64,000 nucleotides of DNA from UBA11986 sp031402435 (GCA_031402435.1 JANNSJ010000047.1:1-64000), one strand, 5' to 3'; shown: positions 1 through 9,276, counted from the first letter of the stretch. Numbers and translations: made by a program. The notes: a model not told the origin generated them from the letters alone.

Positions 1-2015
1 AAACTCCACACTGAAGTATATGAACTGGAACCGGAGACGTTCTTTGCCCTCACGCGCCAGTAGTATTTCATGGATGGCAAAAGCGAATTTACCTGTCGTG
101 ACGTGTCAACGAGTGTAGAGTCGTTGACCACGAGCAACGTGAAGAGCGAATCGGTTGCCAATTGTGCATGGTAGTTTGTGGCACCGGAAGAGCCTTGCCA
201 TTGCAGAGTCAACGTGAACGGTTGGTTGGTGGATCCGTTGGCAGGAGACACAAGCGTTGGAGAAGCAGGAGGCACCGCCAGTGGCAGTGTTGTAAAACTC
301 CGTCGTGTTGAGTACGCACTCACACCAGCGATGTTCTTCGACCGGACAAGCCAGTAGTAGCGCGTGTTGTTGGCAAGCGGGCCAACCGGTTTGGATGTTC
401 CCGTCAACGTTGAGTCGTTTACGACAAGCGAGGCAAACAACGAGTCCGTTGCAAGCTGCACCCTGTATGTTTCTGCGCCAAGGGCCGCACTCCAGGTGAG
501 CGTGAGGCTCAAGGGTTGATTGGTGGCGTTATCTGCGGGCGAAGCAAGTGTTGGGACGCGGGGTTGCATTGCGGCGAAGGCGTTCAGTATTCCCCAGCCG
601 AATGAATTGTCCGGTGTACTTGCGTCGCTCGCGGTGGAACGAAGCGCATCCATGATCTGAACAGGCGTTGCGGTTGGCCAGGCATTGACCATCAATGCTG
701 CAACGCCGGCGGCAAGCGGACACGAAAACGATGTCCCGTTGCTCCTGGCGTATCCAGTTGTACTCGTTGCACTTGCAACCCGCACAGCAGTACCCATCGC
801 CATCACGTCCGGCTTGATGCGGGCGGGCAGGCTTGTCGTTGGACCGACAGAACTGAAGCTGCTTCGCACACCGAACGAATCAACTGCGCCAATCGTGAAG
901 ACACTGTCTCCATCCGCCGGGGCGCCGAGTGTGTTGTGGCTTGCGTTGAACCCGCTATTCCCAGCGGAGTTCACAACGAGAATACCACGGCCCACAGCCA
1001 TATCCGCTGCACGGGTAATAACTGTAGCGTTGCCGTTCATATCCTGCCACGTCCAGCTTGTGAATGGGGAATCATAATCGAGATACCCGAGCGATGTGCT
1101 TGTTACATCCACGCCAATGCTGTCCGCCCATTCAATCGCCGCAGCCCAGTTGTCTTCCTCAATGGGCGTCTCGCTGCTGTCGTTTTCCGTTCGCGCAAGA
1201 ACATAGTCCGCCTTGAACGCAGGCCCGATGAGTTGACCGGAACGATATCCTCCGATCGTCGAAAGTGTGTTTACGCCATGCGCTCCAAATGACGTGCTGG
1301 GGTTGTTCGGAACAACGCTGACTTTGTGATCCACGAAATCATAGGTTGCAACAATGTTCAAACTGTCGAATGACTGGTGCGTGAGAAGTCGAAACCCATT
1401 ATCAAGAACTCCAACCATTACCCCTTCAGCATGGTTGCCAAGATCGTGAACAGCAGGAACGCCGATCTGGTTGACCTGCGTGAATGATCCACCATAATTG
1501 AGCGCATTGATGCTCGCCGGTACGACACCCGGTTCCTCTACAGCACTCTCAACTTCAGACTCCGATCTGTTCCTTGGAAATCGTGCCAGCAACTCGATCT
1601 GCTTCACAATTGGCAGCGCTTCAAGTCCGGCTATCTGGGCTTTCGTCGCGACAACGCTAATGCTGTTAAACCATTTCGATTGTTGCCGGATTCGAATGAC
1701 ACGCGACGCGATCTGATTCACGTATGACTGTTCCACCGGCAAGTCAGAATAGTCCACCAAAGCGTCAGCAGTTCTCACCTTGGCTCTTCTCTTCAGTGAG
1801 CGTTCTGATACAACGGTGGAAGGGACGGAAAACCGCAGAGCTTCGTTATCTCCTTTGTCGGCAAGATAGACCCACACAATAGCTTGATCGTTTGGGGCAA
1901 GCACATCCAGCACCCGCTGTAAACGCCCACTGATTTTGTCCGCGGCAAATGATAGTGAAGCAGTTACAAGTGGCAGCAGGATGAGAGCAATGGATGCTCG
2001 CACGAGTACTTTCAT
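1..2015 (-). CDS. Subtilisin-like S8 serine protease with FnIII-like repeats (partial, C-terminus outside window)
   Basis: Open reading frame from an ATG at 2013-2015 to the left edge with no stop, about 671 codons visible. The first 20-odd residues form a signal peptide ending LSFAA. The catalytic triad of family S8 is readable: Asp in VLDNGF (about residue 205), His in GAHGVNTL (about 245), the oxyanion Asn in NSAGNSG, and Ser in NGTSFSCPLAAG (about 428). After the protease domain come two near-identical fibronectin-III-like units of about 95 residues, each starting with a TLxSPAxxxTNQP block and containing KYYWRVRAKN-type strands. Such proteases are common T9SS cargo in this group, but the sorting domain would lie outside the window. 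An AAGGA element precedes the start. Confidence 0.9.
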   Translation of the reverse strand, partial: MKVLVRASIALILLPLVTASLSFAADKISGRLQRVLDVLAPNDQAIVWVYLADKGDNEALRFSVPSTVVSERSLKRRAKVRTADALVDYSDLPVEQSYVNQIASRVIRIRQQSKWFNSISVVATKAQIAGLEALPIVKQIELLARFPRNRSESEVESAVEEPGVVPASINALNYGGSFTQVNQIGVPAVHDLGNHAEGVMVGVLDNGFRLLTHQSFDSLNIVATYDFVDHKVSVVPNNPSTSFGAHGVNTLSTIGGYRSGQLIGPAFKADYVLARTENDSSETPIEEDNWAAAIEWADSIGVDVTSTSLGYLDYDSPFTSWTWQDMNGNATVITRAADMAVGRGILVVNSAGNSGFNASHNTLGAPADGDSVFTIGAVDSFGVRSSFSSVGPTTSLPARIKPDVMAMGTAVRVASATSTTGYARSNGTSFSCPLAAGVAALMVNAWPTATPVQIMDALRSTASDASTPDNSFGWGILNAFAAMQPRVPTLASPADNATNQPLSLTLTWSAALGAETYRVQLATDSLFASLVVNDSTLTGTSKPVGPLANNTRYYWLVRSKNIAGVSAYSTRRSFTTLPLAVPPASPTLVSPANGSTNQPFTLTLQWQGSSGATNYHAQLATDSLFTLLVVNDSTLVDTSRQVNSLLPSMKYYWRVRAKNVSGSSSYTSVWS

Positions 2016-2130
2016 AAGGAGGTCCTTGAAGCAATTGAGTCTATAAACAACCAAGAATTATTGGCACCCGCGTTAAGAAGGTAGTGGAAGTCCACGCAAT
2101 AATCAATTTTGCGACACTGAAATCATTTCG

Positions 2131-2175
2131 GAACAAAACAAAACCGCCAGAGCCTTCTTTGGGCTCTGGCGGTTT
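2131..2175 (-). terminator. Intrinsic terminator after the receiver/kinase-like pair
   Basis: A perfect 14-bp inverted repeat (arms 2141-2154 and 2162-2175) with a short loop. On the reverse strand it is followed by a T-rich run TTTTGTTTTGTT (2131-2140 and beyond). It ends transcription coming from the gene that stops at 2223 and separates it from the protease gene. Confidence 0.85.
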
Positions 2176-2222
2176 GAAGCAGTCAGCAAGAATACTACTT
2201 CCAACTTCTACGCTTCTAAGGG

Positions 2223-2804
2223 TCAGTCCACAGGGCTGGGCTGCGTGAATGGATATGACTGCTGGTTTCCGGGCCTCGGAGAAGGCCGCGTAGCAACCGA
2301 GTTGATAATCTTCTTGGTCTCGTAGTTGTGGAAATCTGCCAGGACCTCGCGCATCCTTTTCAGTGCCCCATCAATATGGTCGAGAAAACTGAGCACCTCG
2401 TCATCCGTTCTGAACCGCTCACGGATGGAACCGGCAGACAACGATATGACGGCCAGAGGGTTGTTGACGGCATCGGTCAACAGGGTCGTCACGTCGTCGA
2501 GCAAGTTCAACTGCATTTTCTGGCGTTCATATTCAAGAGCAATCATGCGGTGGCGCTCGTTCTCATTGTTCTGTTTCTTCCGGTACTCATGAAGTTTCAA
2601 TCCGGCAACGAGAAGCAGCCAGAGAAGAATCAGGGAGTCAAACTGAAAGAAATACCCTTGGAAACTCTTCCTCGGGTGGGACGTGGCAAACATATCCAAC
2701 GCGGTCCAGAGGTAATACGAAAAAATGAATACCCCGGCAATCACGATGCCGTACCGGTCAAGAATGCCGTAGACCTTCTTTTGTATCCTTTGTAAGGAGA
2801 GCAT
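2223..2804 (-). CDS. Membrane protein with a degenerate HisKA-like dimerisation domain, no ATPase domain
   Basis: 193 residues. Two hydrophobic segments (about 17-37 and 55-70) are followed by a charged helical stretch and a segment that reads like a histidine kinase H-box of the HEINNPLAxI type. Here the box is DAVNNPLAVI (111-120), so the phosphoacceptor His position holds Asp. No N, G1 or G2 box of an HATPase domain follows; the protein ends in a Pro/Ser/Gln-rich tail. It overlaps the upstream receiver gene by 47 nt in another frame. I infer a pseudokinase or dimerisation partner for that receiver rather than a working kinase. Start: the only ATG that keeps the first membrane helix. Confidence 0.75.
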   Translation of the reverse strand: MLSLQRIQKKVYGILDRYGIVIAGVFIFSYYLWTALDMFATSHPRKSFQGYFFQFDSLILLWLLLVAGLKLHEYRKKQNNENERHRMIALEYERQKMQLNLLDDVTTLLTDAVNNPLAVISLSAGSIRERFRTDDEVLSFLDHIDGALKRMREVLADFHNYETKKIINSVATRPSPRPGNQQSYPFTQPSPVD

Positions 2805-3153
2805 GTTCGATTGCCTTTAGAAGATAATTTGAACTAAACGGTTTTGTAATATAATCGCTTGCACCGAGCTTGATGCTCTTGAGTGCGTTGTCAAGTCCCA
2901 CCGCCCCGGTCATCATCATCACAATCGTTGACGGACGACGTTCGCTTACCGCCTCCAGCACTCTCAGGCCGCTTCCGTCGGGGAGGTGTATATCGAGCAA
3001 TACCAGATCAAAACTCTGTTTTCCCAGCATCGCAAGCGCAGTCCTGCAACTCGGCGCTTCAACGATTTCGTAGTCCTCCATCTCCAATGTGGCTCGCACA
3101 ACACCCCTCAACGTATCGTCGTCATCAACAAGGAGTATGTTTGCTATTGCCAT
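2758..3153 (-). CDS. Single-domain response regulator (CheY-like receiver)
   Basis: 131 residues, one receiver domain and no output domain. Acidic cluster DDDD at 10-13, phosphoacceptor Asp in LLDIHLPDGSG (about residue 54), the Thr in MMMTGA and the conserved Lys in ITKPF are all present, so it should be phosphorylatable. The downstream gene, overlapping by 47 nt, is a kinase-like membrane protein lacking both the phosphoacceptor His and the ATPase domain, so the phosphate must come from elsewhere. Role unknown; single-domain receivers act as phosphorelay intermediates or bind partner proteins. Confidence 0.9.
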   Translation of the reverse strand: MAIANILLVDDDDTLRGVVRATLEMEDYEIVEAPSCRTALAMLGKQSFDLVLLDIHLPDGSGLRVLEAVSERRPSTIVMMMTGAVGLDNALKSIKLGASDYITKPFSSNYLLKAIEHALLTKDTKEGLRHS

Positions 3154-3624
3154 GCTTGCTCGTGTTTGTCAATTGACCTGTAGTTCAATAACCGGTGTCT
3201 GATGAACACTCCAATTGCCATGCCAACGTCAAGCAGCGCATTCCAAGCTGTTTTGTAAGCTGGAGAGCCTTGCATGGAACGAGGAGGGAATTTATTACCT
3301 GGGTTAGGTTACTTTGAGCCTGCTTATGCAGATTCCAAAAGAAGCAGTTCCCATGTTTGGATGAATCAACCAAGGGAGCTAAGAATTGCTACTACCTTCT
3401 CTATGAAGAAGGACGCGAGGGTAGGGCGATTGCGTAGTATTGTGGGAGCAGGAAGGCAACCGTAGCGATTTACATGACTGATGAATGCAAGTGTAAACAC
3501 GTAAAATGCTTCCTTCATTCTCCGGTAGTCCAGCGCACAGGACAGAATCTTCAATAGTATATCTTTGATGCAACTCCCTTCCACTTCTCCCGATCTTCAA
3601 CACTCACGTTTAACATACAAACTT
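3154..3624. other. Intergenic stretch without a supported gene
   Basis: About 470 bases between the receiver gene and a doubtful small ORF. The short frames here overlap each other on both strands, lack ribosome binding sites and resemble no family I know. It should hold the promoter of the receiver gene, but no clear promoter could be assigned. Confidence 0.5.
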
Positions 3625-3837
3625 ATGAGAATCATTCACGTCAAATCAGCGGGAATCCTCGCCGAACACGCGCGCCGGAGGTTGGAGCAGTTTTTCTATC
3701 CAGACGTCAGAACGGCAATGGCTGACCTGAAGGTATACTTTCCACACCATGTCGTCTCCTCTGCCAATGGATACCTTCGAGTCACGAACAAGGATCGATC
3801 AATCATGGTGGCATTGTTCAAAGCGGATACCGATTAG
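3625..3837 (+). CDS. Doubtful small hypothetical protein (70 aa)
   Basis: Frame from ATG 3625 to TAG 3837, starting MRIIHVKSAG and ending KADTD. No signal peptide or membrane helix; mixed helix/strand composition with Arg-rich AEHARRRLEQFF early on. No Shine-Dalgarno sequence is visible before this ATG, and the frame can be extended upstream to 3565 without gaining a better start. I do not recognise it and it may be a chance frame in an otherwise empty stretch. Confidence 0.25.
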   Translation: MRIIHVKSAGILAEHARRRLEQFFYPDVRTAMADLKVYFPHHVVSSANGYLRVTNKDRSIMVALFKADTD

Positions 3838-4006
3838 CCAGGTTCAGTCAACAGGCGAGCGATGTCTGAACGACATGTGACCTGAACGCCGACCATTGGA
3901 TCACCCACGTGCTCTGAGCCACGTTTCACGAGATGGTTCTTGTGTAGATTGTACCTGTGATTTTTCTGCACACCAATCCTGAGCTCTTAACAAAAGGAGG
4001 ATGACC

Positions 4007-4171
4007 GTGAAAGAAGCAACCAAGGAAGACGCGTTGACCCTTGCACAGAAGCTCAACCTGAACAAGGAACTCGTGTGGAAGATTGTCGAAGGAAAAAGGT
4101 TTGGTAGTTTAACAGACATGGCAATGGCAGTTCAGCAATCATTTGCTGTACCTGTTGCGGCGAATCGTTGA
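4007..4171 (+). CDS. Small protein of unknown function (54 aa, GTG start)
   Basis: A short frame with a near-perfect ribosome site: AAAAGGAGG at 3992-4000, six bases before GTG 4007. The ATG at 4001 touches the site and is too close. The product begins (M)KEATKEDALTLAQKLNLN and looks like a compact helical protein with an amphipathic first half and an uncharged tail. No family recognised. It is convergent with uvrC. The strong ribosome site is the main reason for calling it real. Confidence 0.5.
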   Translation: MKEATKEDALTLAQKLNLNKELVWKIVEGKRFGSLTDMAMAVQQSFAVPVAANR

Positions 4172-4342
4172 TGCATCCAATCCGGAAACAATTCATGTCG
4201 TTTCAACGGATCCCATCTTTATCCATTTCATAAAACATTCTCCTGGTTGCACCGGCTTCAAGTCGGTGAAAATAGACGCCGGGATATCAATGCGACAACG
4301 GCACGACCTCTTCAAACAAAGTGAAGAGCCCTTGGAACCGTT

Positions 4343-6220
4343 TCATCCGGCATTCACTTCATCATCTGATGCTGCAAAATACTCCCTGATTTTTGAGGCA
4401 ACCTTCTCGCCAACGATTTCGGAAAGCTGTTCCGGAGTTGCAAACTTCACACCCTGCACGGAACCAAATGCCTCGAGCAATTCCGTGGCGCGCTTCTTCC
4501 CGATACCTTCGATCAGGTCTAATTCTGTCTGGAGCGTCCGCTTCGCGCGAAGCGACCGGTGAAACGTTATCGCGAATCTATGAGCTTCATCTCGAATCTG
4601 TTGGAGAAGGCGGAGACCTGTGGACGTCTTTGGAATGAGTTCGGGCTCGCTGTTCCCGGGCAGAAACACTTCTTCCAGTCGCTTCGCCAATCCAATGATC
4701 GGTTGACCTGGGATGCCAAGAGCAGTAAGCACCTCAACTGCGCTGGAGAGCTGACCTTTTCCCCCGTCAACCATGACAAGGTCAGGAAATGCCCCGCTCT
4801 CGTCAAGCAATTTTTGATAACGGCGCTGAATCACCTCTCTCATGCTGGCAAAGTCATCGGGTCCCTGAACAGATCTGATTTTGAACTTGCGGTATTCGCT
4901 TTTCTTCGGCTTGCCATCCTCAAAAACGACCATCGATGCAACCGGATCTGTTCCCTGAATGTTGGAGATATCGAAACACTCGACCTTGCGGGGAAGTTTC
5001 TCAAGCCGCAAATCTCTCTGCAATGATTTCACCGCATGCGGCACATAGTCCACGCGCTTCATCTTCTGCAGCTTGAGTTCATCCAACAGAAACTGGGCAT
5101 TGCTTTTGGAAAGCCTCACAAGCTTCGCCTCCTCGCCTGCCAGCGGGTGAGTAACGGTCACAGGCTCTCCCCGTTTCTCTGTGAGCCATTGCTGCATCGC
5201 TTCAACGTCTTCTATGGAGGATGAGACAAACACCTCCTTGGGAATGAAGTCTGCCTCCAGGTAATACTGCTTCAACAGTGTTTCGAGAACTTCTGTATCC
5301 GGCTTTTGATCGACGTTGCTCATGTAGTAATGCTGCCGGCCAATCATCTTTCCATCGCGCACCTTAAAGATCACTCCGCACGCATCATCCCCTTCCGATG
5401 CAAACGCAACGATATCCCGATCAAGAGGATCAAGATCGACAGCTTTCTGCTTCTCGCTGTACGCTTGCAGTCCTTTGATGCGATCCCGTAATGTCGCGGC
5501 ATCCTCGAAGCGCATTGCGGCGGCGAACGCTTCCATCTCGTGCTGCATCTTCTGGATGAGAGATTCGGTCTTTCCGTGGAGGAGGTCGGCAACGTGGTCG
5601 ATCATTGCGTTGTACTGTATCTCGGAGACAAGTCCCTCACATGGCCCTTCGCATTTCTTGATGTGATAGTCCAGGCACACTTTGATCTTTCGTTTCTTGA
5701 TCGATTCATCATCGATAAGGTAATTGCAGCTCCGTATGGGGAAGATGTCTCTGATGGATTTCAAGGCGGAGCGAATGTTTTTCACATCGGTGTAGGGACC
5801 GAAGTAGCGGGAACCGTCTTTTCTGATCTGGCGCGTGACAAACACTCGAGGGTATGGCTCCTTTGTCACGACGATATACGGATAGCTCTTGTCATCCTTC
5901 AGGTTGACGTTATAGCGCGGCTTGAGCTTCTTGATAAGGTTGGCTTCAAGGATGAGCGCCTCGACTTCATTATCCGTAACGATGATTTCAAGGTCGGTTG
6001 CCTTGGCAAGCATTGAATCGATGCGCGGCTCAACTGTCCTGGACTTCTGAAAGTACTGCCGCACTCGGCTACGAAGGTTCTTTGCCTTGCCAACGTACAA
6101 CACCTTTCCTTCGGAGTCCTTATGTTGGTACACACCCGGACCCGTTGGTAAACTCTCCAATTTCTCCAGAAGAGCAACGCCCTCGTTCGTGATGCTGATT
6201 TTAACGGTTGGATGATCCAT
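4343..6220 (-). CDS. uvrC: UvrABC excinuclease subunit C
   Basis: 625 residues, normal length for UvrC. Nucleotide excision repair endonuclease that makes the two incisions around a UvrA/UvrB-marked lesion. The order is the family order: GIY-YIG nuclease at the N-terminus (GPGVYQHKD ... VLYVGKAKNLRSRV), a Cys cluster near residue 155-195, the UVR helix hairpin (MRFEDAATLRDRI), the RNase-H-like endonuclease region (CFDISNIQG, VMVDGGKGQL), and a C-terminal helix-hairpin-helix pair (LDLIEGIGKKRATELLEAFGS). Lies 9 nt after the M1 peptidase gene and is probably co-transcribed with it, an unusual partner for a repair gene. Confidence 0.97.
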   Translation of the reverse strand: MDHPTVKISITNEGVALLEKLESLPTGPGVYQHKDSEGKVLYVGKAKNLRSRVRQYFQKSRTVEPRIDSMLAKATDLEIIVTDNEVEALILEANLIKKLKPRYNVNLKDDKSYPYIVVTKEPYPRVFVTRQIRKDGSRYFGPYTDVKNIRSALKSIRDIFPIRSCNYLIDDESIKKRKIKVCLDYHIKKCEGPCEGLVSEIQYNAMIDHVADLLHGKTESLIQKMQHEMEAFAAAMRFEDAATLRDRIKGLQAYSEKQKAVDLDPLDRDIVAFASEGDDACGVIFKVRDGKMIGRQHYYMSNVDQKPDTEVLETLLKQYYLEADFIPKEVFVSSSIEDVEAMQQWLTEKRGEPVTVTHPLAGEEAKLVRLSKSNAQFLLDELKLQKMKRVDYVPHAVKSLQRDLRLEKLPRKVECFDISNIQGTDPVASMVVFEDGKPKKSEYRKFKIRSVQGPDDFASMREVIQRRYQKLLDESGAFPDLVMVDGGKGQLSSAVEVLTALGIPGQPIIGLAKRLEEVFLPGNSEPELIPKTSTGLRLLQQIRDEAHRFAITFHRSLRAKRTLQTELDLIEGIGKKRATELLEAFGSVQGVKFATPEQLSEIVGEKVASKIREYFAASDDEVNAG

Positions 6221-6229
6221 TATCAGAGA

Positions 6230-8245
6230 TTACTTGAGCAACAACATCTTTTTTGTGAGGATTGAGCCACCTACAGTTAGTCGATATGTGTAGACTCCTG
6301 AAGCAAGGTGCGAGGCACCAAAGGTCACAGAGTATTCACCAGCAAGGTTTGTTTCATTCACGAGCGTGGCGACTTCTCTCCCGAGCATGTCATAGACCTT
6401 GAGCAATACGTGGAACCCCACCCTTGCCCTCCCCTTGGCAGTGTTCGTACTCTGGGAGGGGAGAGTAAAAGCGATTGTCGTTGCCGGGTTGAACGGGTTG
6501 GGATAATTCTGAAAAAGCTGAAACGTCGTCGGTTGCTGCTCGTTGTCTCCGACTGAGACAGGGGGAGGAACAATCTGTTTGAGTACCCATCCATCAGGAT
6601 CAAGAACCACGCTGTCAGGAGCCGAATTGAGTTGCAATCGGAACACCTTCGTCCGTACGCTATCCCAGATGCTAAACGTTGTGTTGCTTGCACCAATGTA
6701 TGCCCGAACAGTGATCGGCATTTTGTAGGTTGGCCACGAGACGGATTGCAGTTGGTAGATTGTCAGGTCAAGAGTATCTTGAGACCACGAGTATCGCGAA
6801 GCATACTTCGGCCAGCCGGAACCGAATATCCATTGGTTGAAGAACCAACCCATGTCCTCTCCCGCAACGGAATCCACCACTGCCTTGAATTCGCCCGTGA
6901 TCGCACTCTTCCCAGCATAACGCTGACGATATGCCACTAGCGATTTGAAGAACAACGAATCGCCGAGAACTCCACGCAAGGTGTGCAACACCCACCCAGC
7001 CTTGCTGTACACGACCTGATCAAACAGATTGAATCCCTGCCCAACTGGATCATAAATCGCACCCTGCCACGAACCAAACTGGAATCCATTGAGCGTGTCG
7101 CGCATGTAGCTCTTCAACGAGTCAGGACCGCCCGTATACTCCCGCCAGAGCGCTTCAGAGTAAGTGGCAAAACCCTCGTTCAGCCAAATGTCTGCCCACG
7201 TTCCGCATGTGACGTTGTCCCCCCACCATTGATGCGCAAGTTCGTGCGAGACAACGCGATGATTCGTCTGCATATAGCGGTTCATCGTCGTCAATGTCTG
7301 ATGCTCCATGCCGAGATAGACGAACGGCACAATCGAGGTCATGCCATACTTGTCGAACGGATACTCGCCAAACAAATCCGCATAACGGGCAACCATCTGA
7401 CGCACAGTGGGAAGAAACGCAGCCGTGACCGCGGAATCCGATTGCCAAGTGAAGTATTGCAGCGGGATCGTGTCTCCAATTGCAGTTATGTACGGAAGAG
7501 CCGAGATCGTGAACCTTGATGCAGTAATACACATGAGATACGTAGCGATCTGATGGCCTTCCCGCCATTGCCACGTGATTGTACCGTTGCCGTTGGGTAC
7601 TGTACCAAGGAGTTTTCCATTTGATGCACCGACATACCCATCGGGGACAGTGATATTCATTTCTGCCGTTGCCTTCTCCCACGGTTCATCGTAGCATGGA
7701 AACCAGAAGCGCGCATCCGAAGGTTCCGAAAACGTATAGCCGAGATTCGCCGGCAGCCCGATGGTATCACGGAAGAAATAATAGCCTTGTCGTGAACTCG
7801 GCCTCGGGTAGCCTGGCGTACGGCGATATGAGACAACAATGCTGAGCGTGTCGCCTGAGAAGCGCGTGCCCTTCAAATAAATAGTGAATCGCTCCGCCTG
7901 AGTGTTAAAGCTGACACTCTTTATTACACCATCTACTCGAACAGTATCCAGTGAAAGTCCTACGGCATTCAGCACGAGCGAGTCAAGATTTGCCTTGAGC
8001 CGCATGGTCATCGTACACATTCCCGACAGCCCTTCATCAACCATCGCGAGTGAGATGTCCAATTTGTAATTCAACATGTCGAACGGCTGGGGGCCATCAT
8101 AGAGGAAGGAACGCTCCGGCAACACAAAGCGTCCCTCCTTTTCAAATGAAGAGAATGGCCTGGCAGGCTGCCCGAGGCCAATAGATGTCGAGAGAACAAC
8201 AGCAAGAAGACTATGAAGCAGATGTCTGCGAAGCAACCTTTGCAT
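6230..8245 (-). CDS. M1 family aminopeptidase with T9SS sorting domain
   Basis: 671 residues from ATG 8245 (a TTG at 8266 would only add residues before the signal peptide). Signal peptide ends at a small residue before Gln (GLG/QPARP). Zinc motif HELAHQWWGD (first His about residue 334) and the downstream Glu in NEGFATYSE give an M1 metallopeptidase active site; the GMEH stretch resembles the family's substrate-binding motif. The C-terminal 90 residues are a T9SS type A sorting domain (NYPNPFNPATTI, LKVYDMLGREVATLV, SGVYTYRL, KKMLLLK), predicting export across the outer membrane. Between the first and second conserved blocks there are about 12 more residues than in sibling domains, see the repeat at 6425-6463. 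Overlaps the EamA gene by 35 nt. Confidence 0.93.
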   Translation of the reverse strand: MQRLLRRHLLHSLLAVVLSTSIGLGQPARPFSSFEKEGRFVLPERSFLYDGPQPFDMLNYKLDISLAMVDEGLSGMCTMTMRLKANLDSLVLNAVGLSLDTVRVDGVIKSVSFNTQAERFTIYLKGTRFSGDTLSIVVSYRRTPGYPRPSSRQGYYFFRDTIGLPANLGYTFSEPSDARFWFPCYDEPWEKATAEMNITVPDGYVGASNGKLLGTVPNGNGTITWQWREGHQIATYLMCITASRFTISALPYITAIGDTIPLQYFTWQSDSAVTAAFLPTVRQMVARYADLFGEYPFDKYGMTSIVPFVYLGMEHQTLTTMNRYMQTNHRVVSHELAHQWWGDNVTCGTWADIWLNEGFATYSEALWREYTGGPDSLKSYMRDTLNGFQFGSWQGAIYDPVGQGFNLFDQVVYSKAGWVLHTLRGVLGDSLFFKSLVAYRQRYAGKSAITGEFKAVVDSVAGEDMGWFFNQWIFGSGWPKYASRYSWSQDTLDLTIYQLQSVSWPTYKMPITVRAYIGASNTTFSIWDSVRTKVFRLQLNSAPDSVVLDPDGWVLKQIVPPPVSVGDNEQQPTTFQLFQNYPNPFNPATTIAFTLPSQSTNTAKGRARVGFHVLLKVYDMLGREVATLVNETNLAGEYSVTFGASHLASGVYTYRLTVGGSILTKKMLLLK
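6425..6463. repeat. Palindromic G/C-rich insertion inside the sorting domain of the M1 peptidase
   Basis: Arms CCCTCCCC (6428-6435) and GGGAGGGG (6454-6461) flank a short spacer. The segment is in frame and encodes STNTAKGRARVG-like residues absent from the other sorting domains in the window, which have six residues at this place instead of eighteen. The extra length is about 36 nt. It looks like a short palindromic element inserted without breaking the frame. Confidence 0.5.
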
Positions 8246-9125
8246 AGAGTTGACGTCCGTTTGCAATCAGTATTCCAACCAGCACCAACGCCGCACCAGC
8301 GTACACGCCCGAAGCAAGGGCTTCATCTAGCACGACTGCACCGAGAATCACGGCAATGATCGGATTGATGAAACTTACCAACGAAAGGTACACAGCTTCC
8401 ACCCTCTTTAGCAACCAGTGATACGTAACGAACGCAATTACTGAGCCGACAATGGCCAGGTAGAGAATTGAACCGACGGCGGCGGAGTCCCAGATGATGG
8501 ACGAAAACGATTCAGATATTAATCCGGCGCTGAACAGAAGCACACCCGCCACGGACATCCCGACAAGGTTGAGCGCAAAAGGGCTGACGGATTGAGCATA
8601 TTTCTTGATCATCACCAGCGCAAATGCTTGCATCAGAGTAGTGCAAAGAATGCCAGCCATCCCGATGAATCCGCTGGAATCAGTCCAGTGAACGTCCTTT
8701 GAGAAGATGATAAACACACCGACGAACCCGAGAACAATCCCTGTGATCTTGTAGAAATCAAGACGCTCATTGCCAAGCATGAAATGGGAGATCAGCGCAA
8801 CCCAGAGTGGATATGCCCCGAACAAAATGCTGCTCAGTCCTGTCGGGATGAACTGCTGGCACCAATAGACGAGTCCGAAAGGAATGGCGTACGAGAAGAG
8901 TATCAGAATGATGTAGAGTCGGCGAAGATCAGTGGAAATGGGAATTTGAATCTTCCTCATCCTTACGATGATGAAGAGGATCACGCTTGCGATAAGAAAC
9001 CGGATGCCCGCGCCAATCAAAGGCGGAACGCTGTGCAATCCGATTTTGATTGCCAGCCACGTCGAGCCCCACACCCAGCTCACAATAACGAAGCCGATCC
9101 ATATCCGAACCCGCTCTGTGTTCAC
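8211..9125 (-). CDS. EamA/DMT-family transporter
   Basis: 304 residues, about ten hydrophobic helices arranged as two tandem EamA repeats. The start of each half is readable: VSWVWGSTWLAIKIGL near the N-terminus and a GxLYLAIVGSVIAFVTYHWLLKR-type end of the second half. Drug/metabolite transporter superfamily, inner membrane; the substrate cannot be told from sequence. Starts with GTG (AAC next codon); no ATG is available before the first helix. The stop lies inside the M1 peptidase gene, so the two are co-transcribed. Confidence 0.93.
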   Translation of the reverse strand: MNTERVRIWIGFVIVSWVWGSTWLAIKIGLHSVPPLIGAGIRFLIASVILFIIVRMRKIQIPISTDLRRLYIILILFSYAIPFGLVYWCQQFIPTGLSSILFGAYPLWVALISHFMLGNERLDFYKITGIVLGFVGVFIIFSKDVHWTDSSGFIGMAGILCTTLMQAFALVMIKKYAQSVSPFALNLVGMSVAGVLLFSAGLISESFSSIIWDSAAVGSILYLAIVGSVIAFVTYHWLLKRVEAVYLSLVSFINPIIAVILGAVVLDEALASGVYAGAALVLVGILIANGRQLYAKVASQTSAS

Positions 9126-9161
9126 GCTGCAGCTCGCAGGATGATGATAGAATACACCTTT

Positions 9162-9252
9162 GTCATTGCGAGCCTCGTTTTTTGAGGCGAAGCAATCTCA
9201 ACTTCCGAAATGAAAAGCGGGATTGCTTCGTCGTTCCACTCCTCGCAATGAC
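9162..9252. repeat. Dispersed palindromic repeat, family A (GTCATTGCGAG ends), copy 1
   Basis: Ends are inverted copies: GTCATTGCGAG at the left and CTCGCAATGAC at the right, with inner motifs GCGAAGCAATCTC and GGGATTGCTTCG. It lies between the start of the EamA gene and the end of era. Three further copies are at 23834, 54396 and 55343. Confidence 0.85.
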
Positions 9253-9276
9253 TTTCAAAATAATTTCAGCGACCCG

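Noticed and set aside
3366..3603. Reverse-strand frames of 72-74 codons upstream of the small ORF
   Set aside because: Overlap each other, no ribosome site, Cys/Ser/Arg-rich random-looking composition.
4143..4562. Forward frame of 139 codons overlapping the end of uvrC
   Set aside because: Most of it is antisense to uvrC and composition is Ser/Phe-rich as in shadows.
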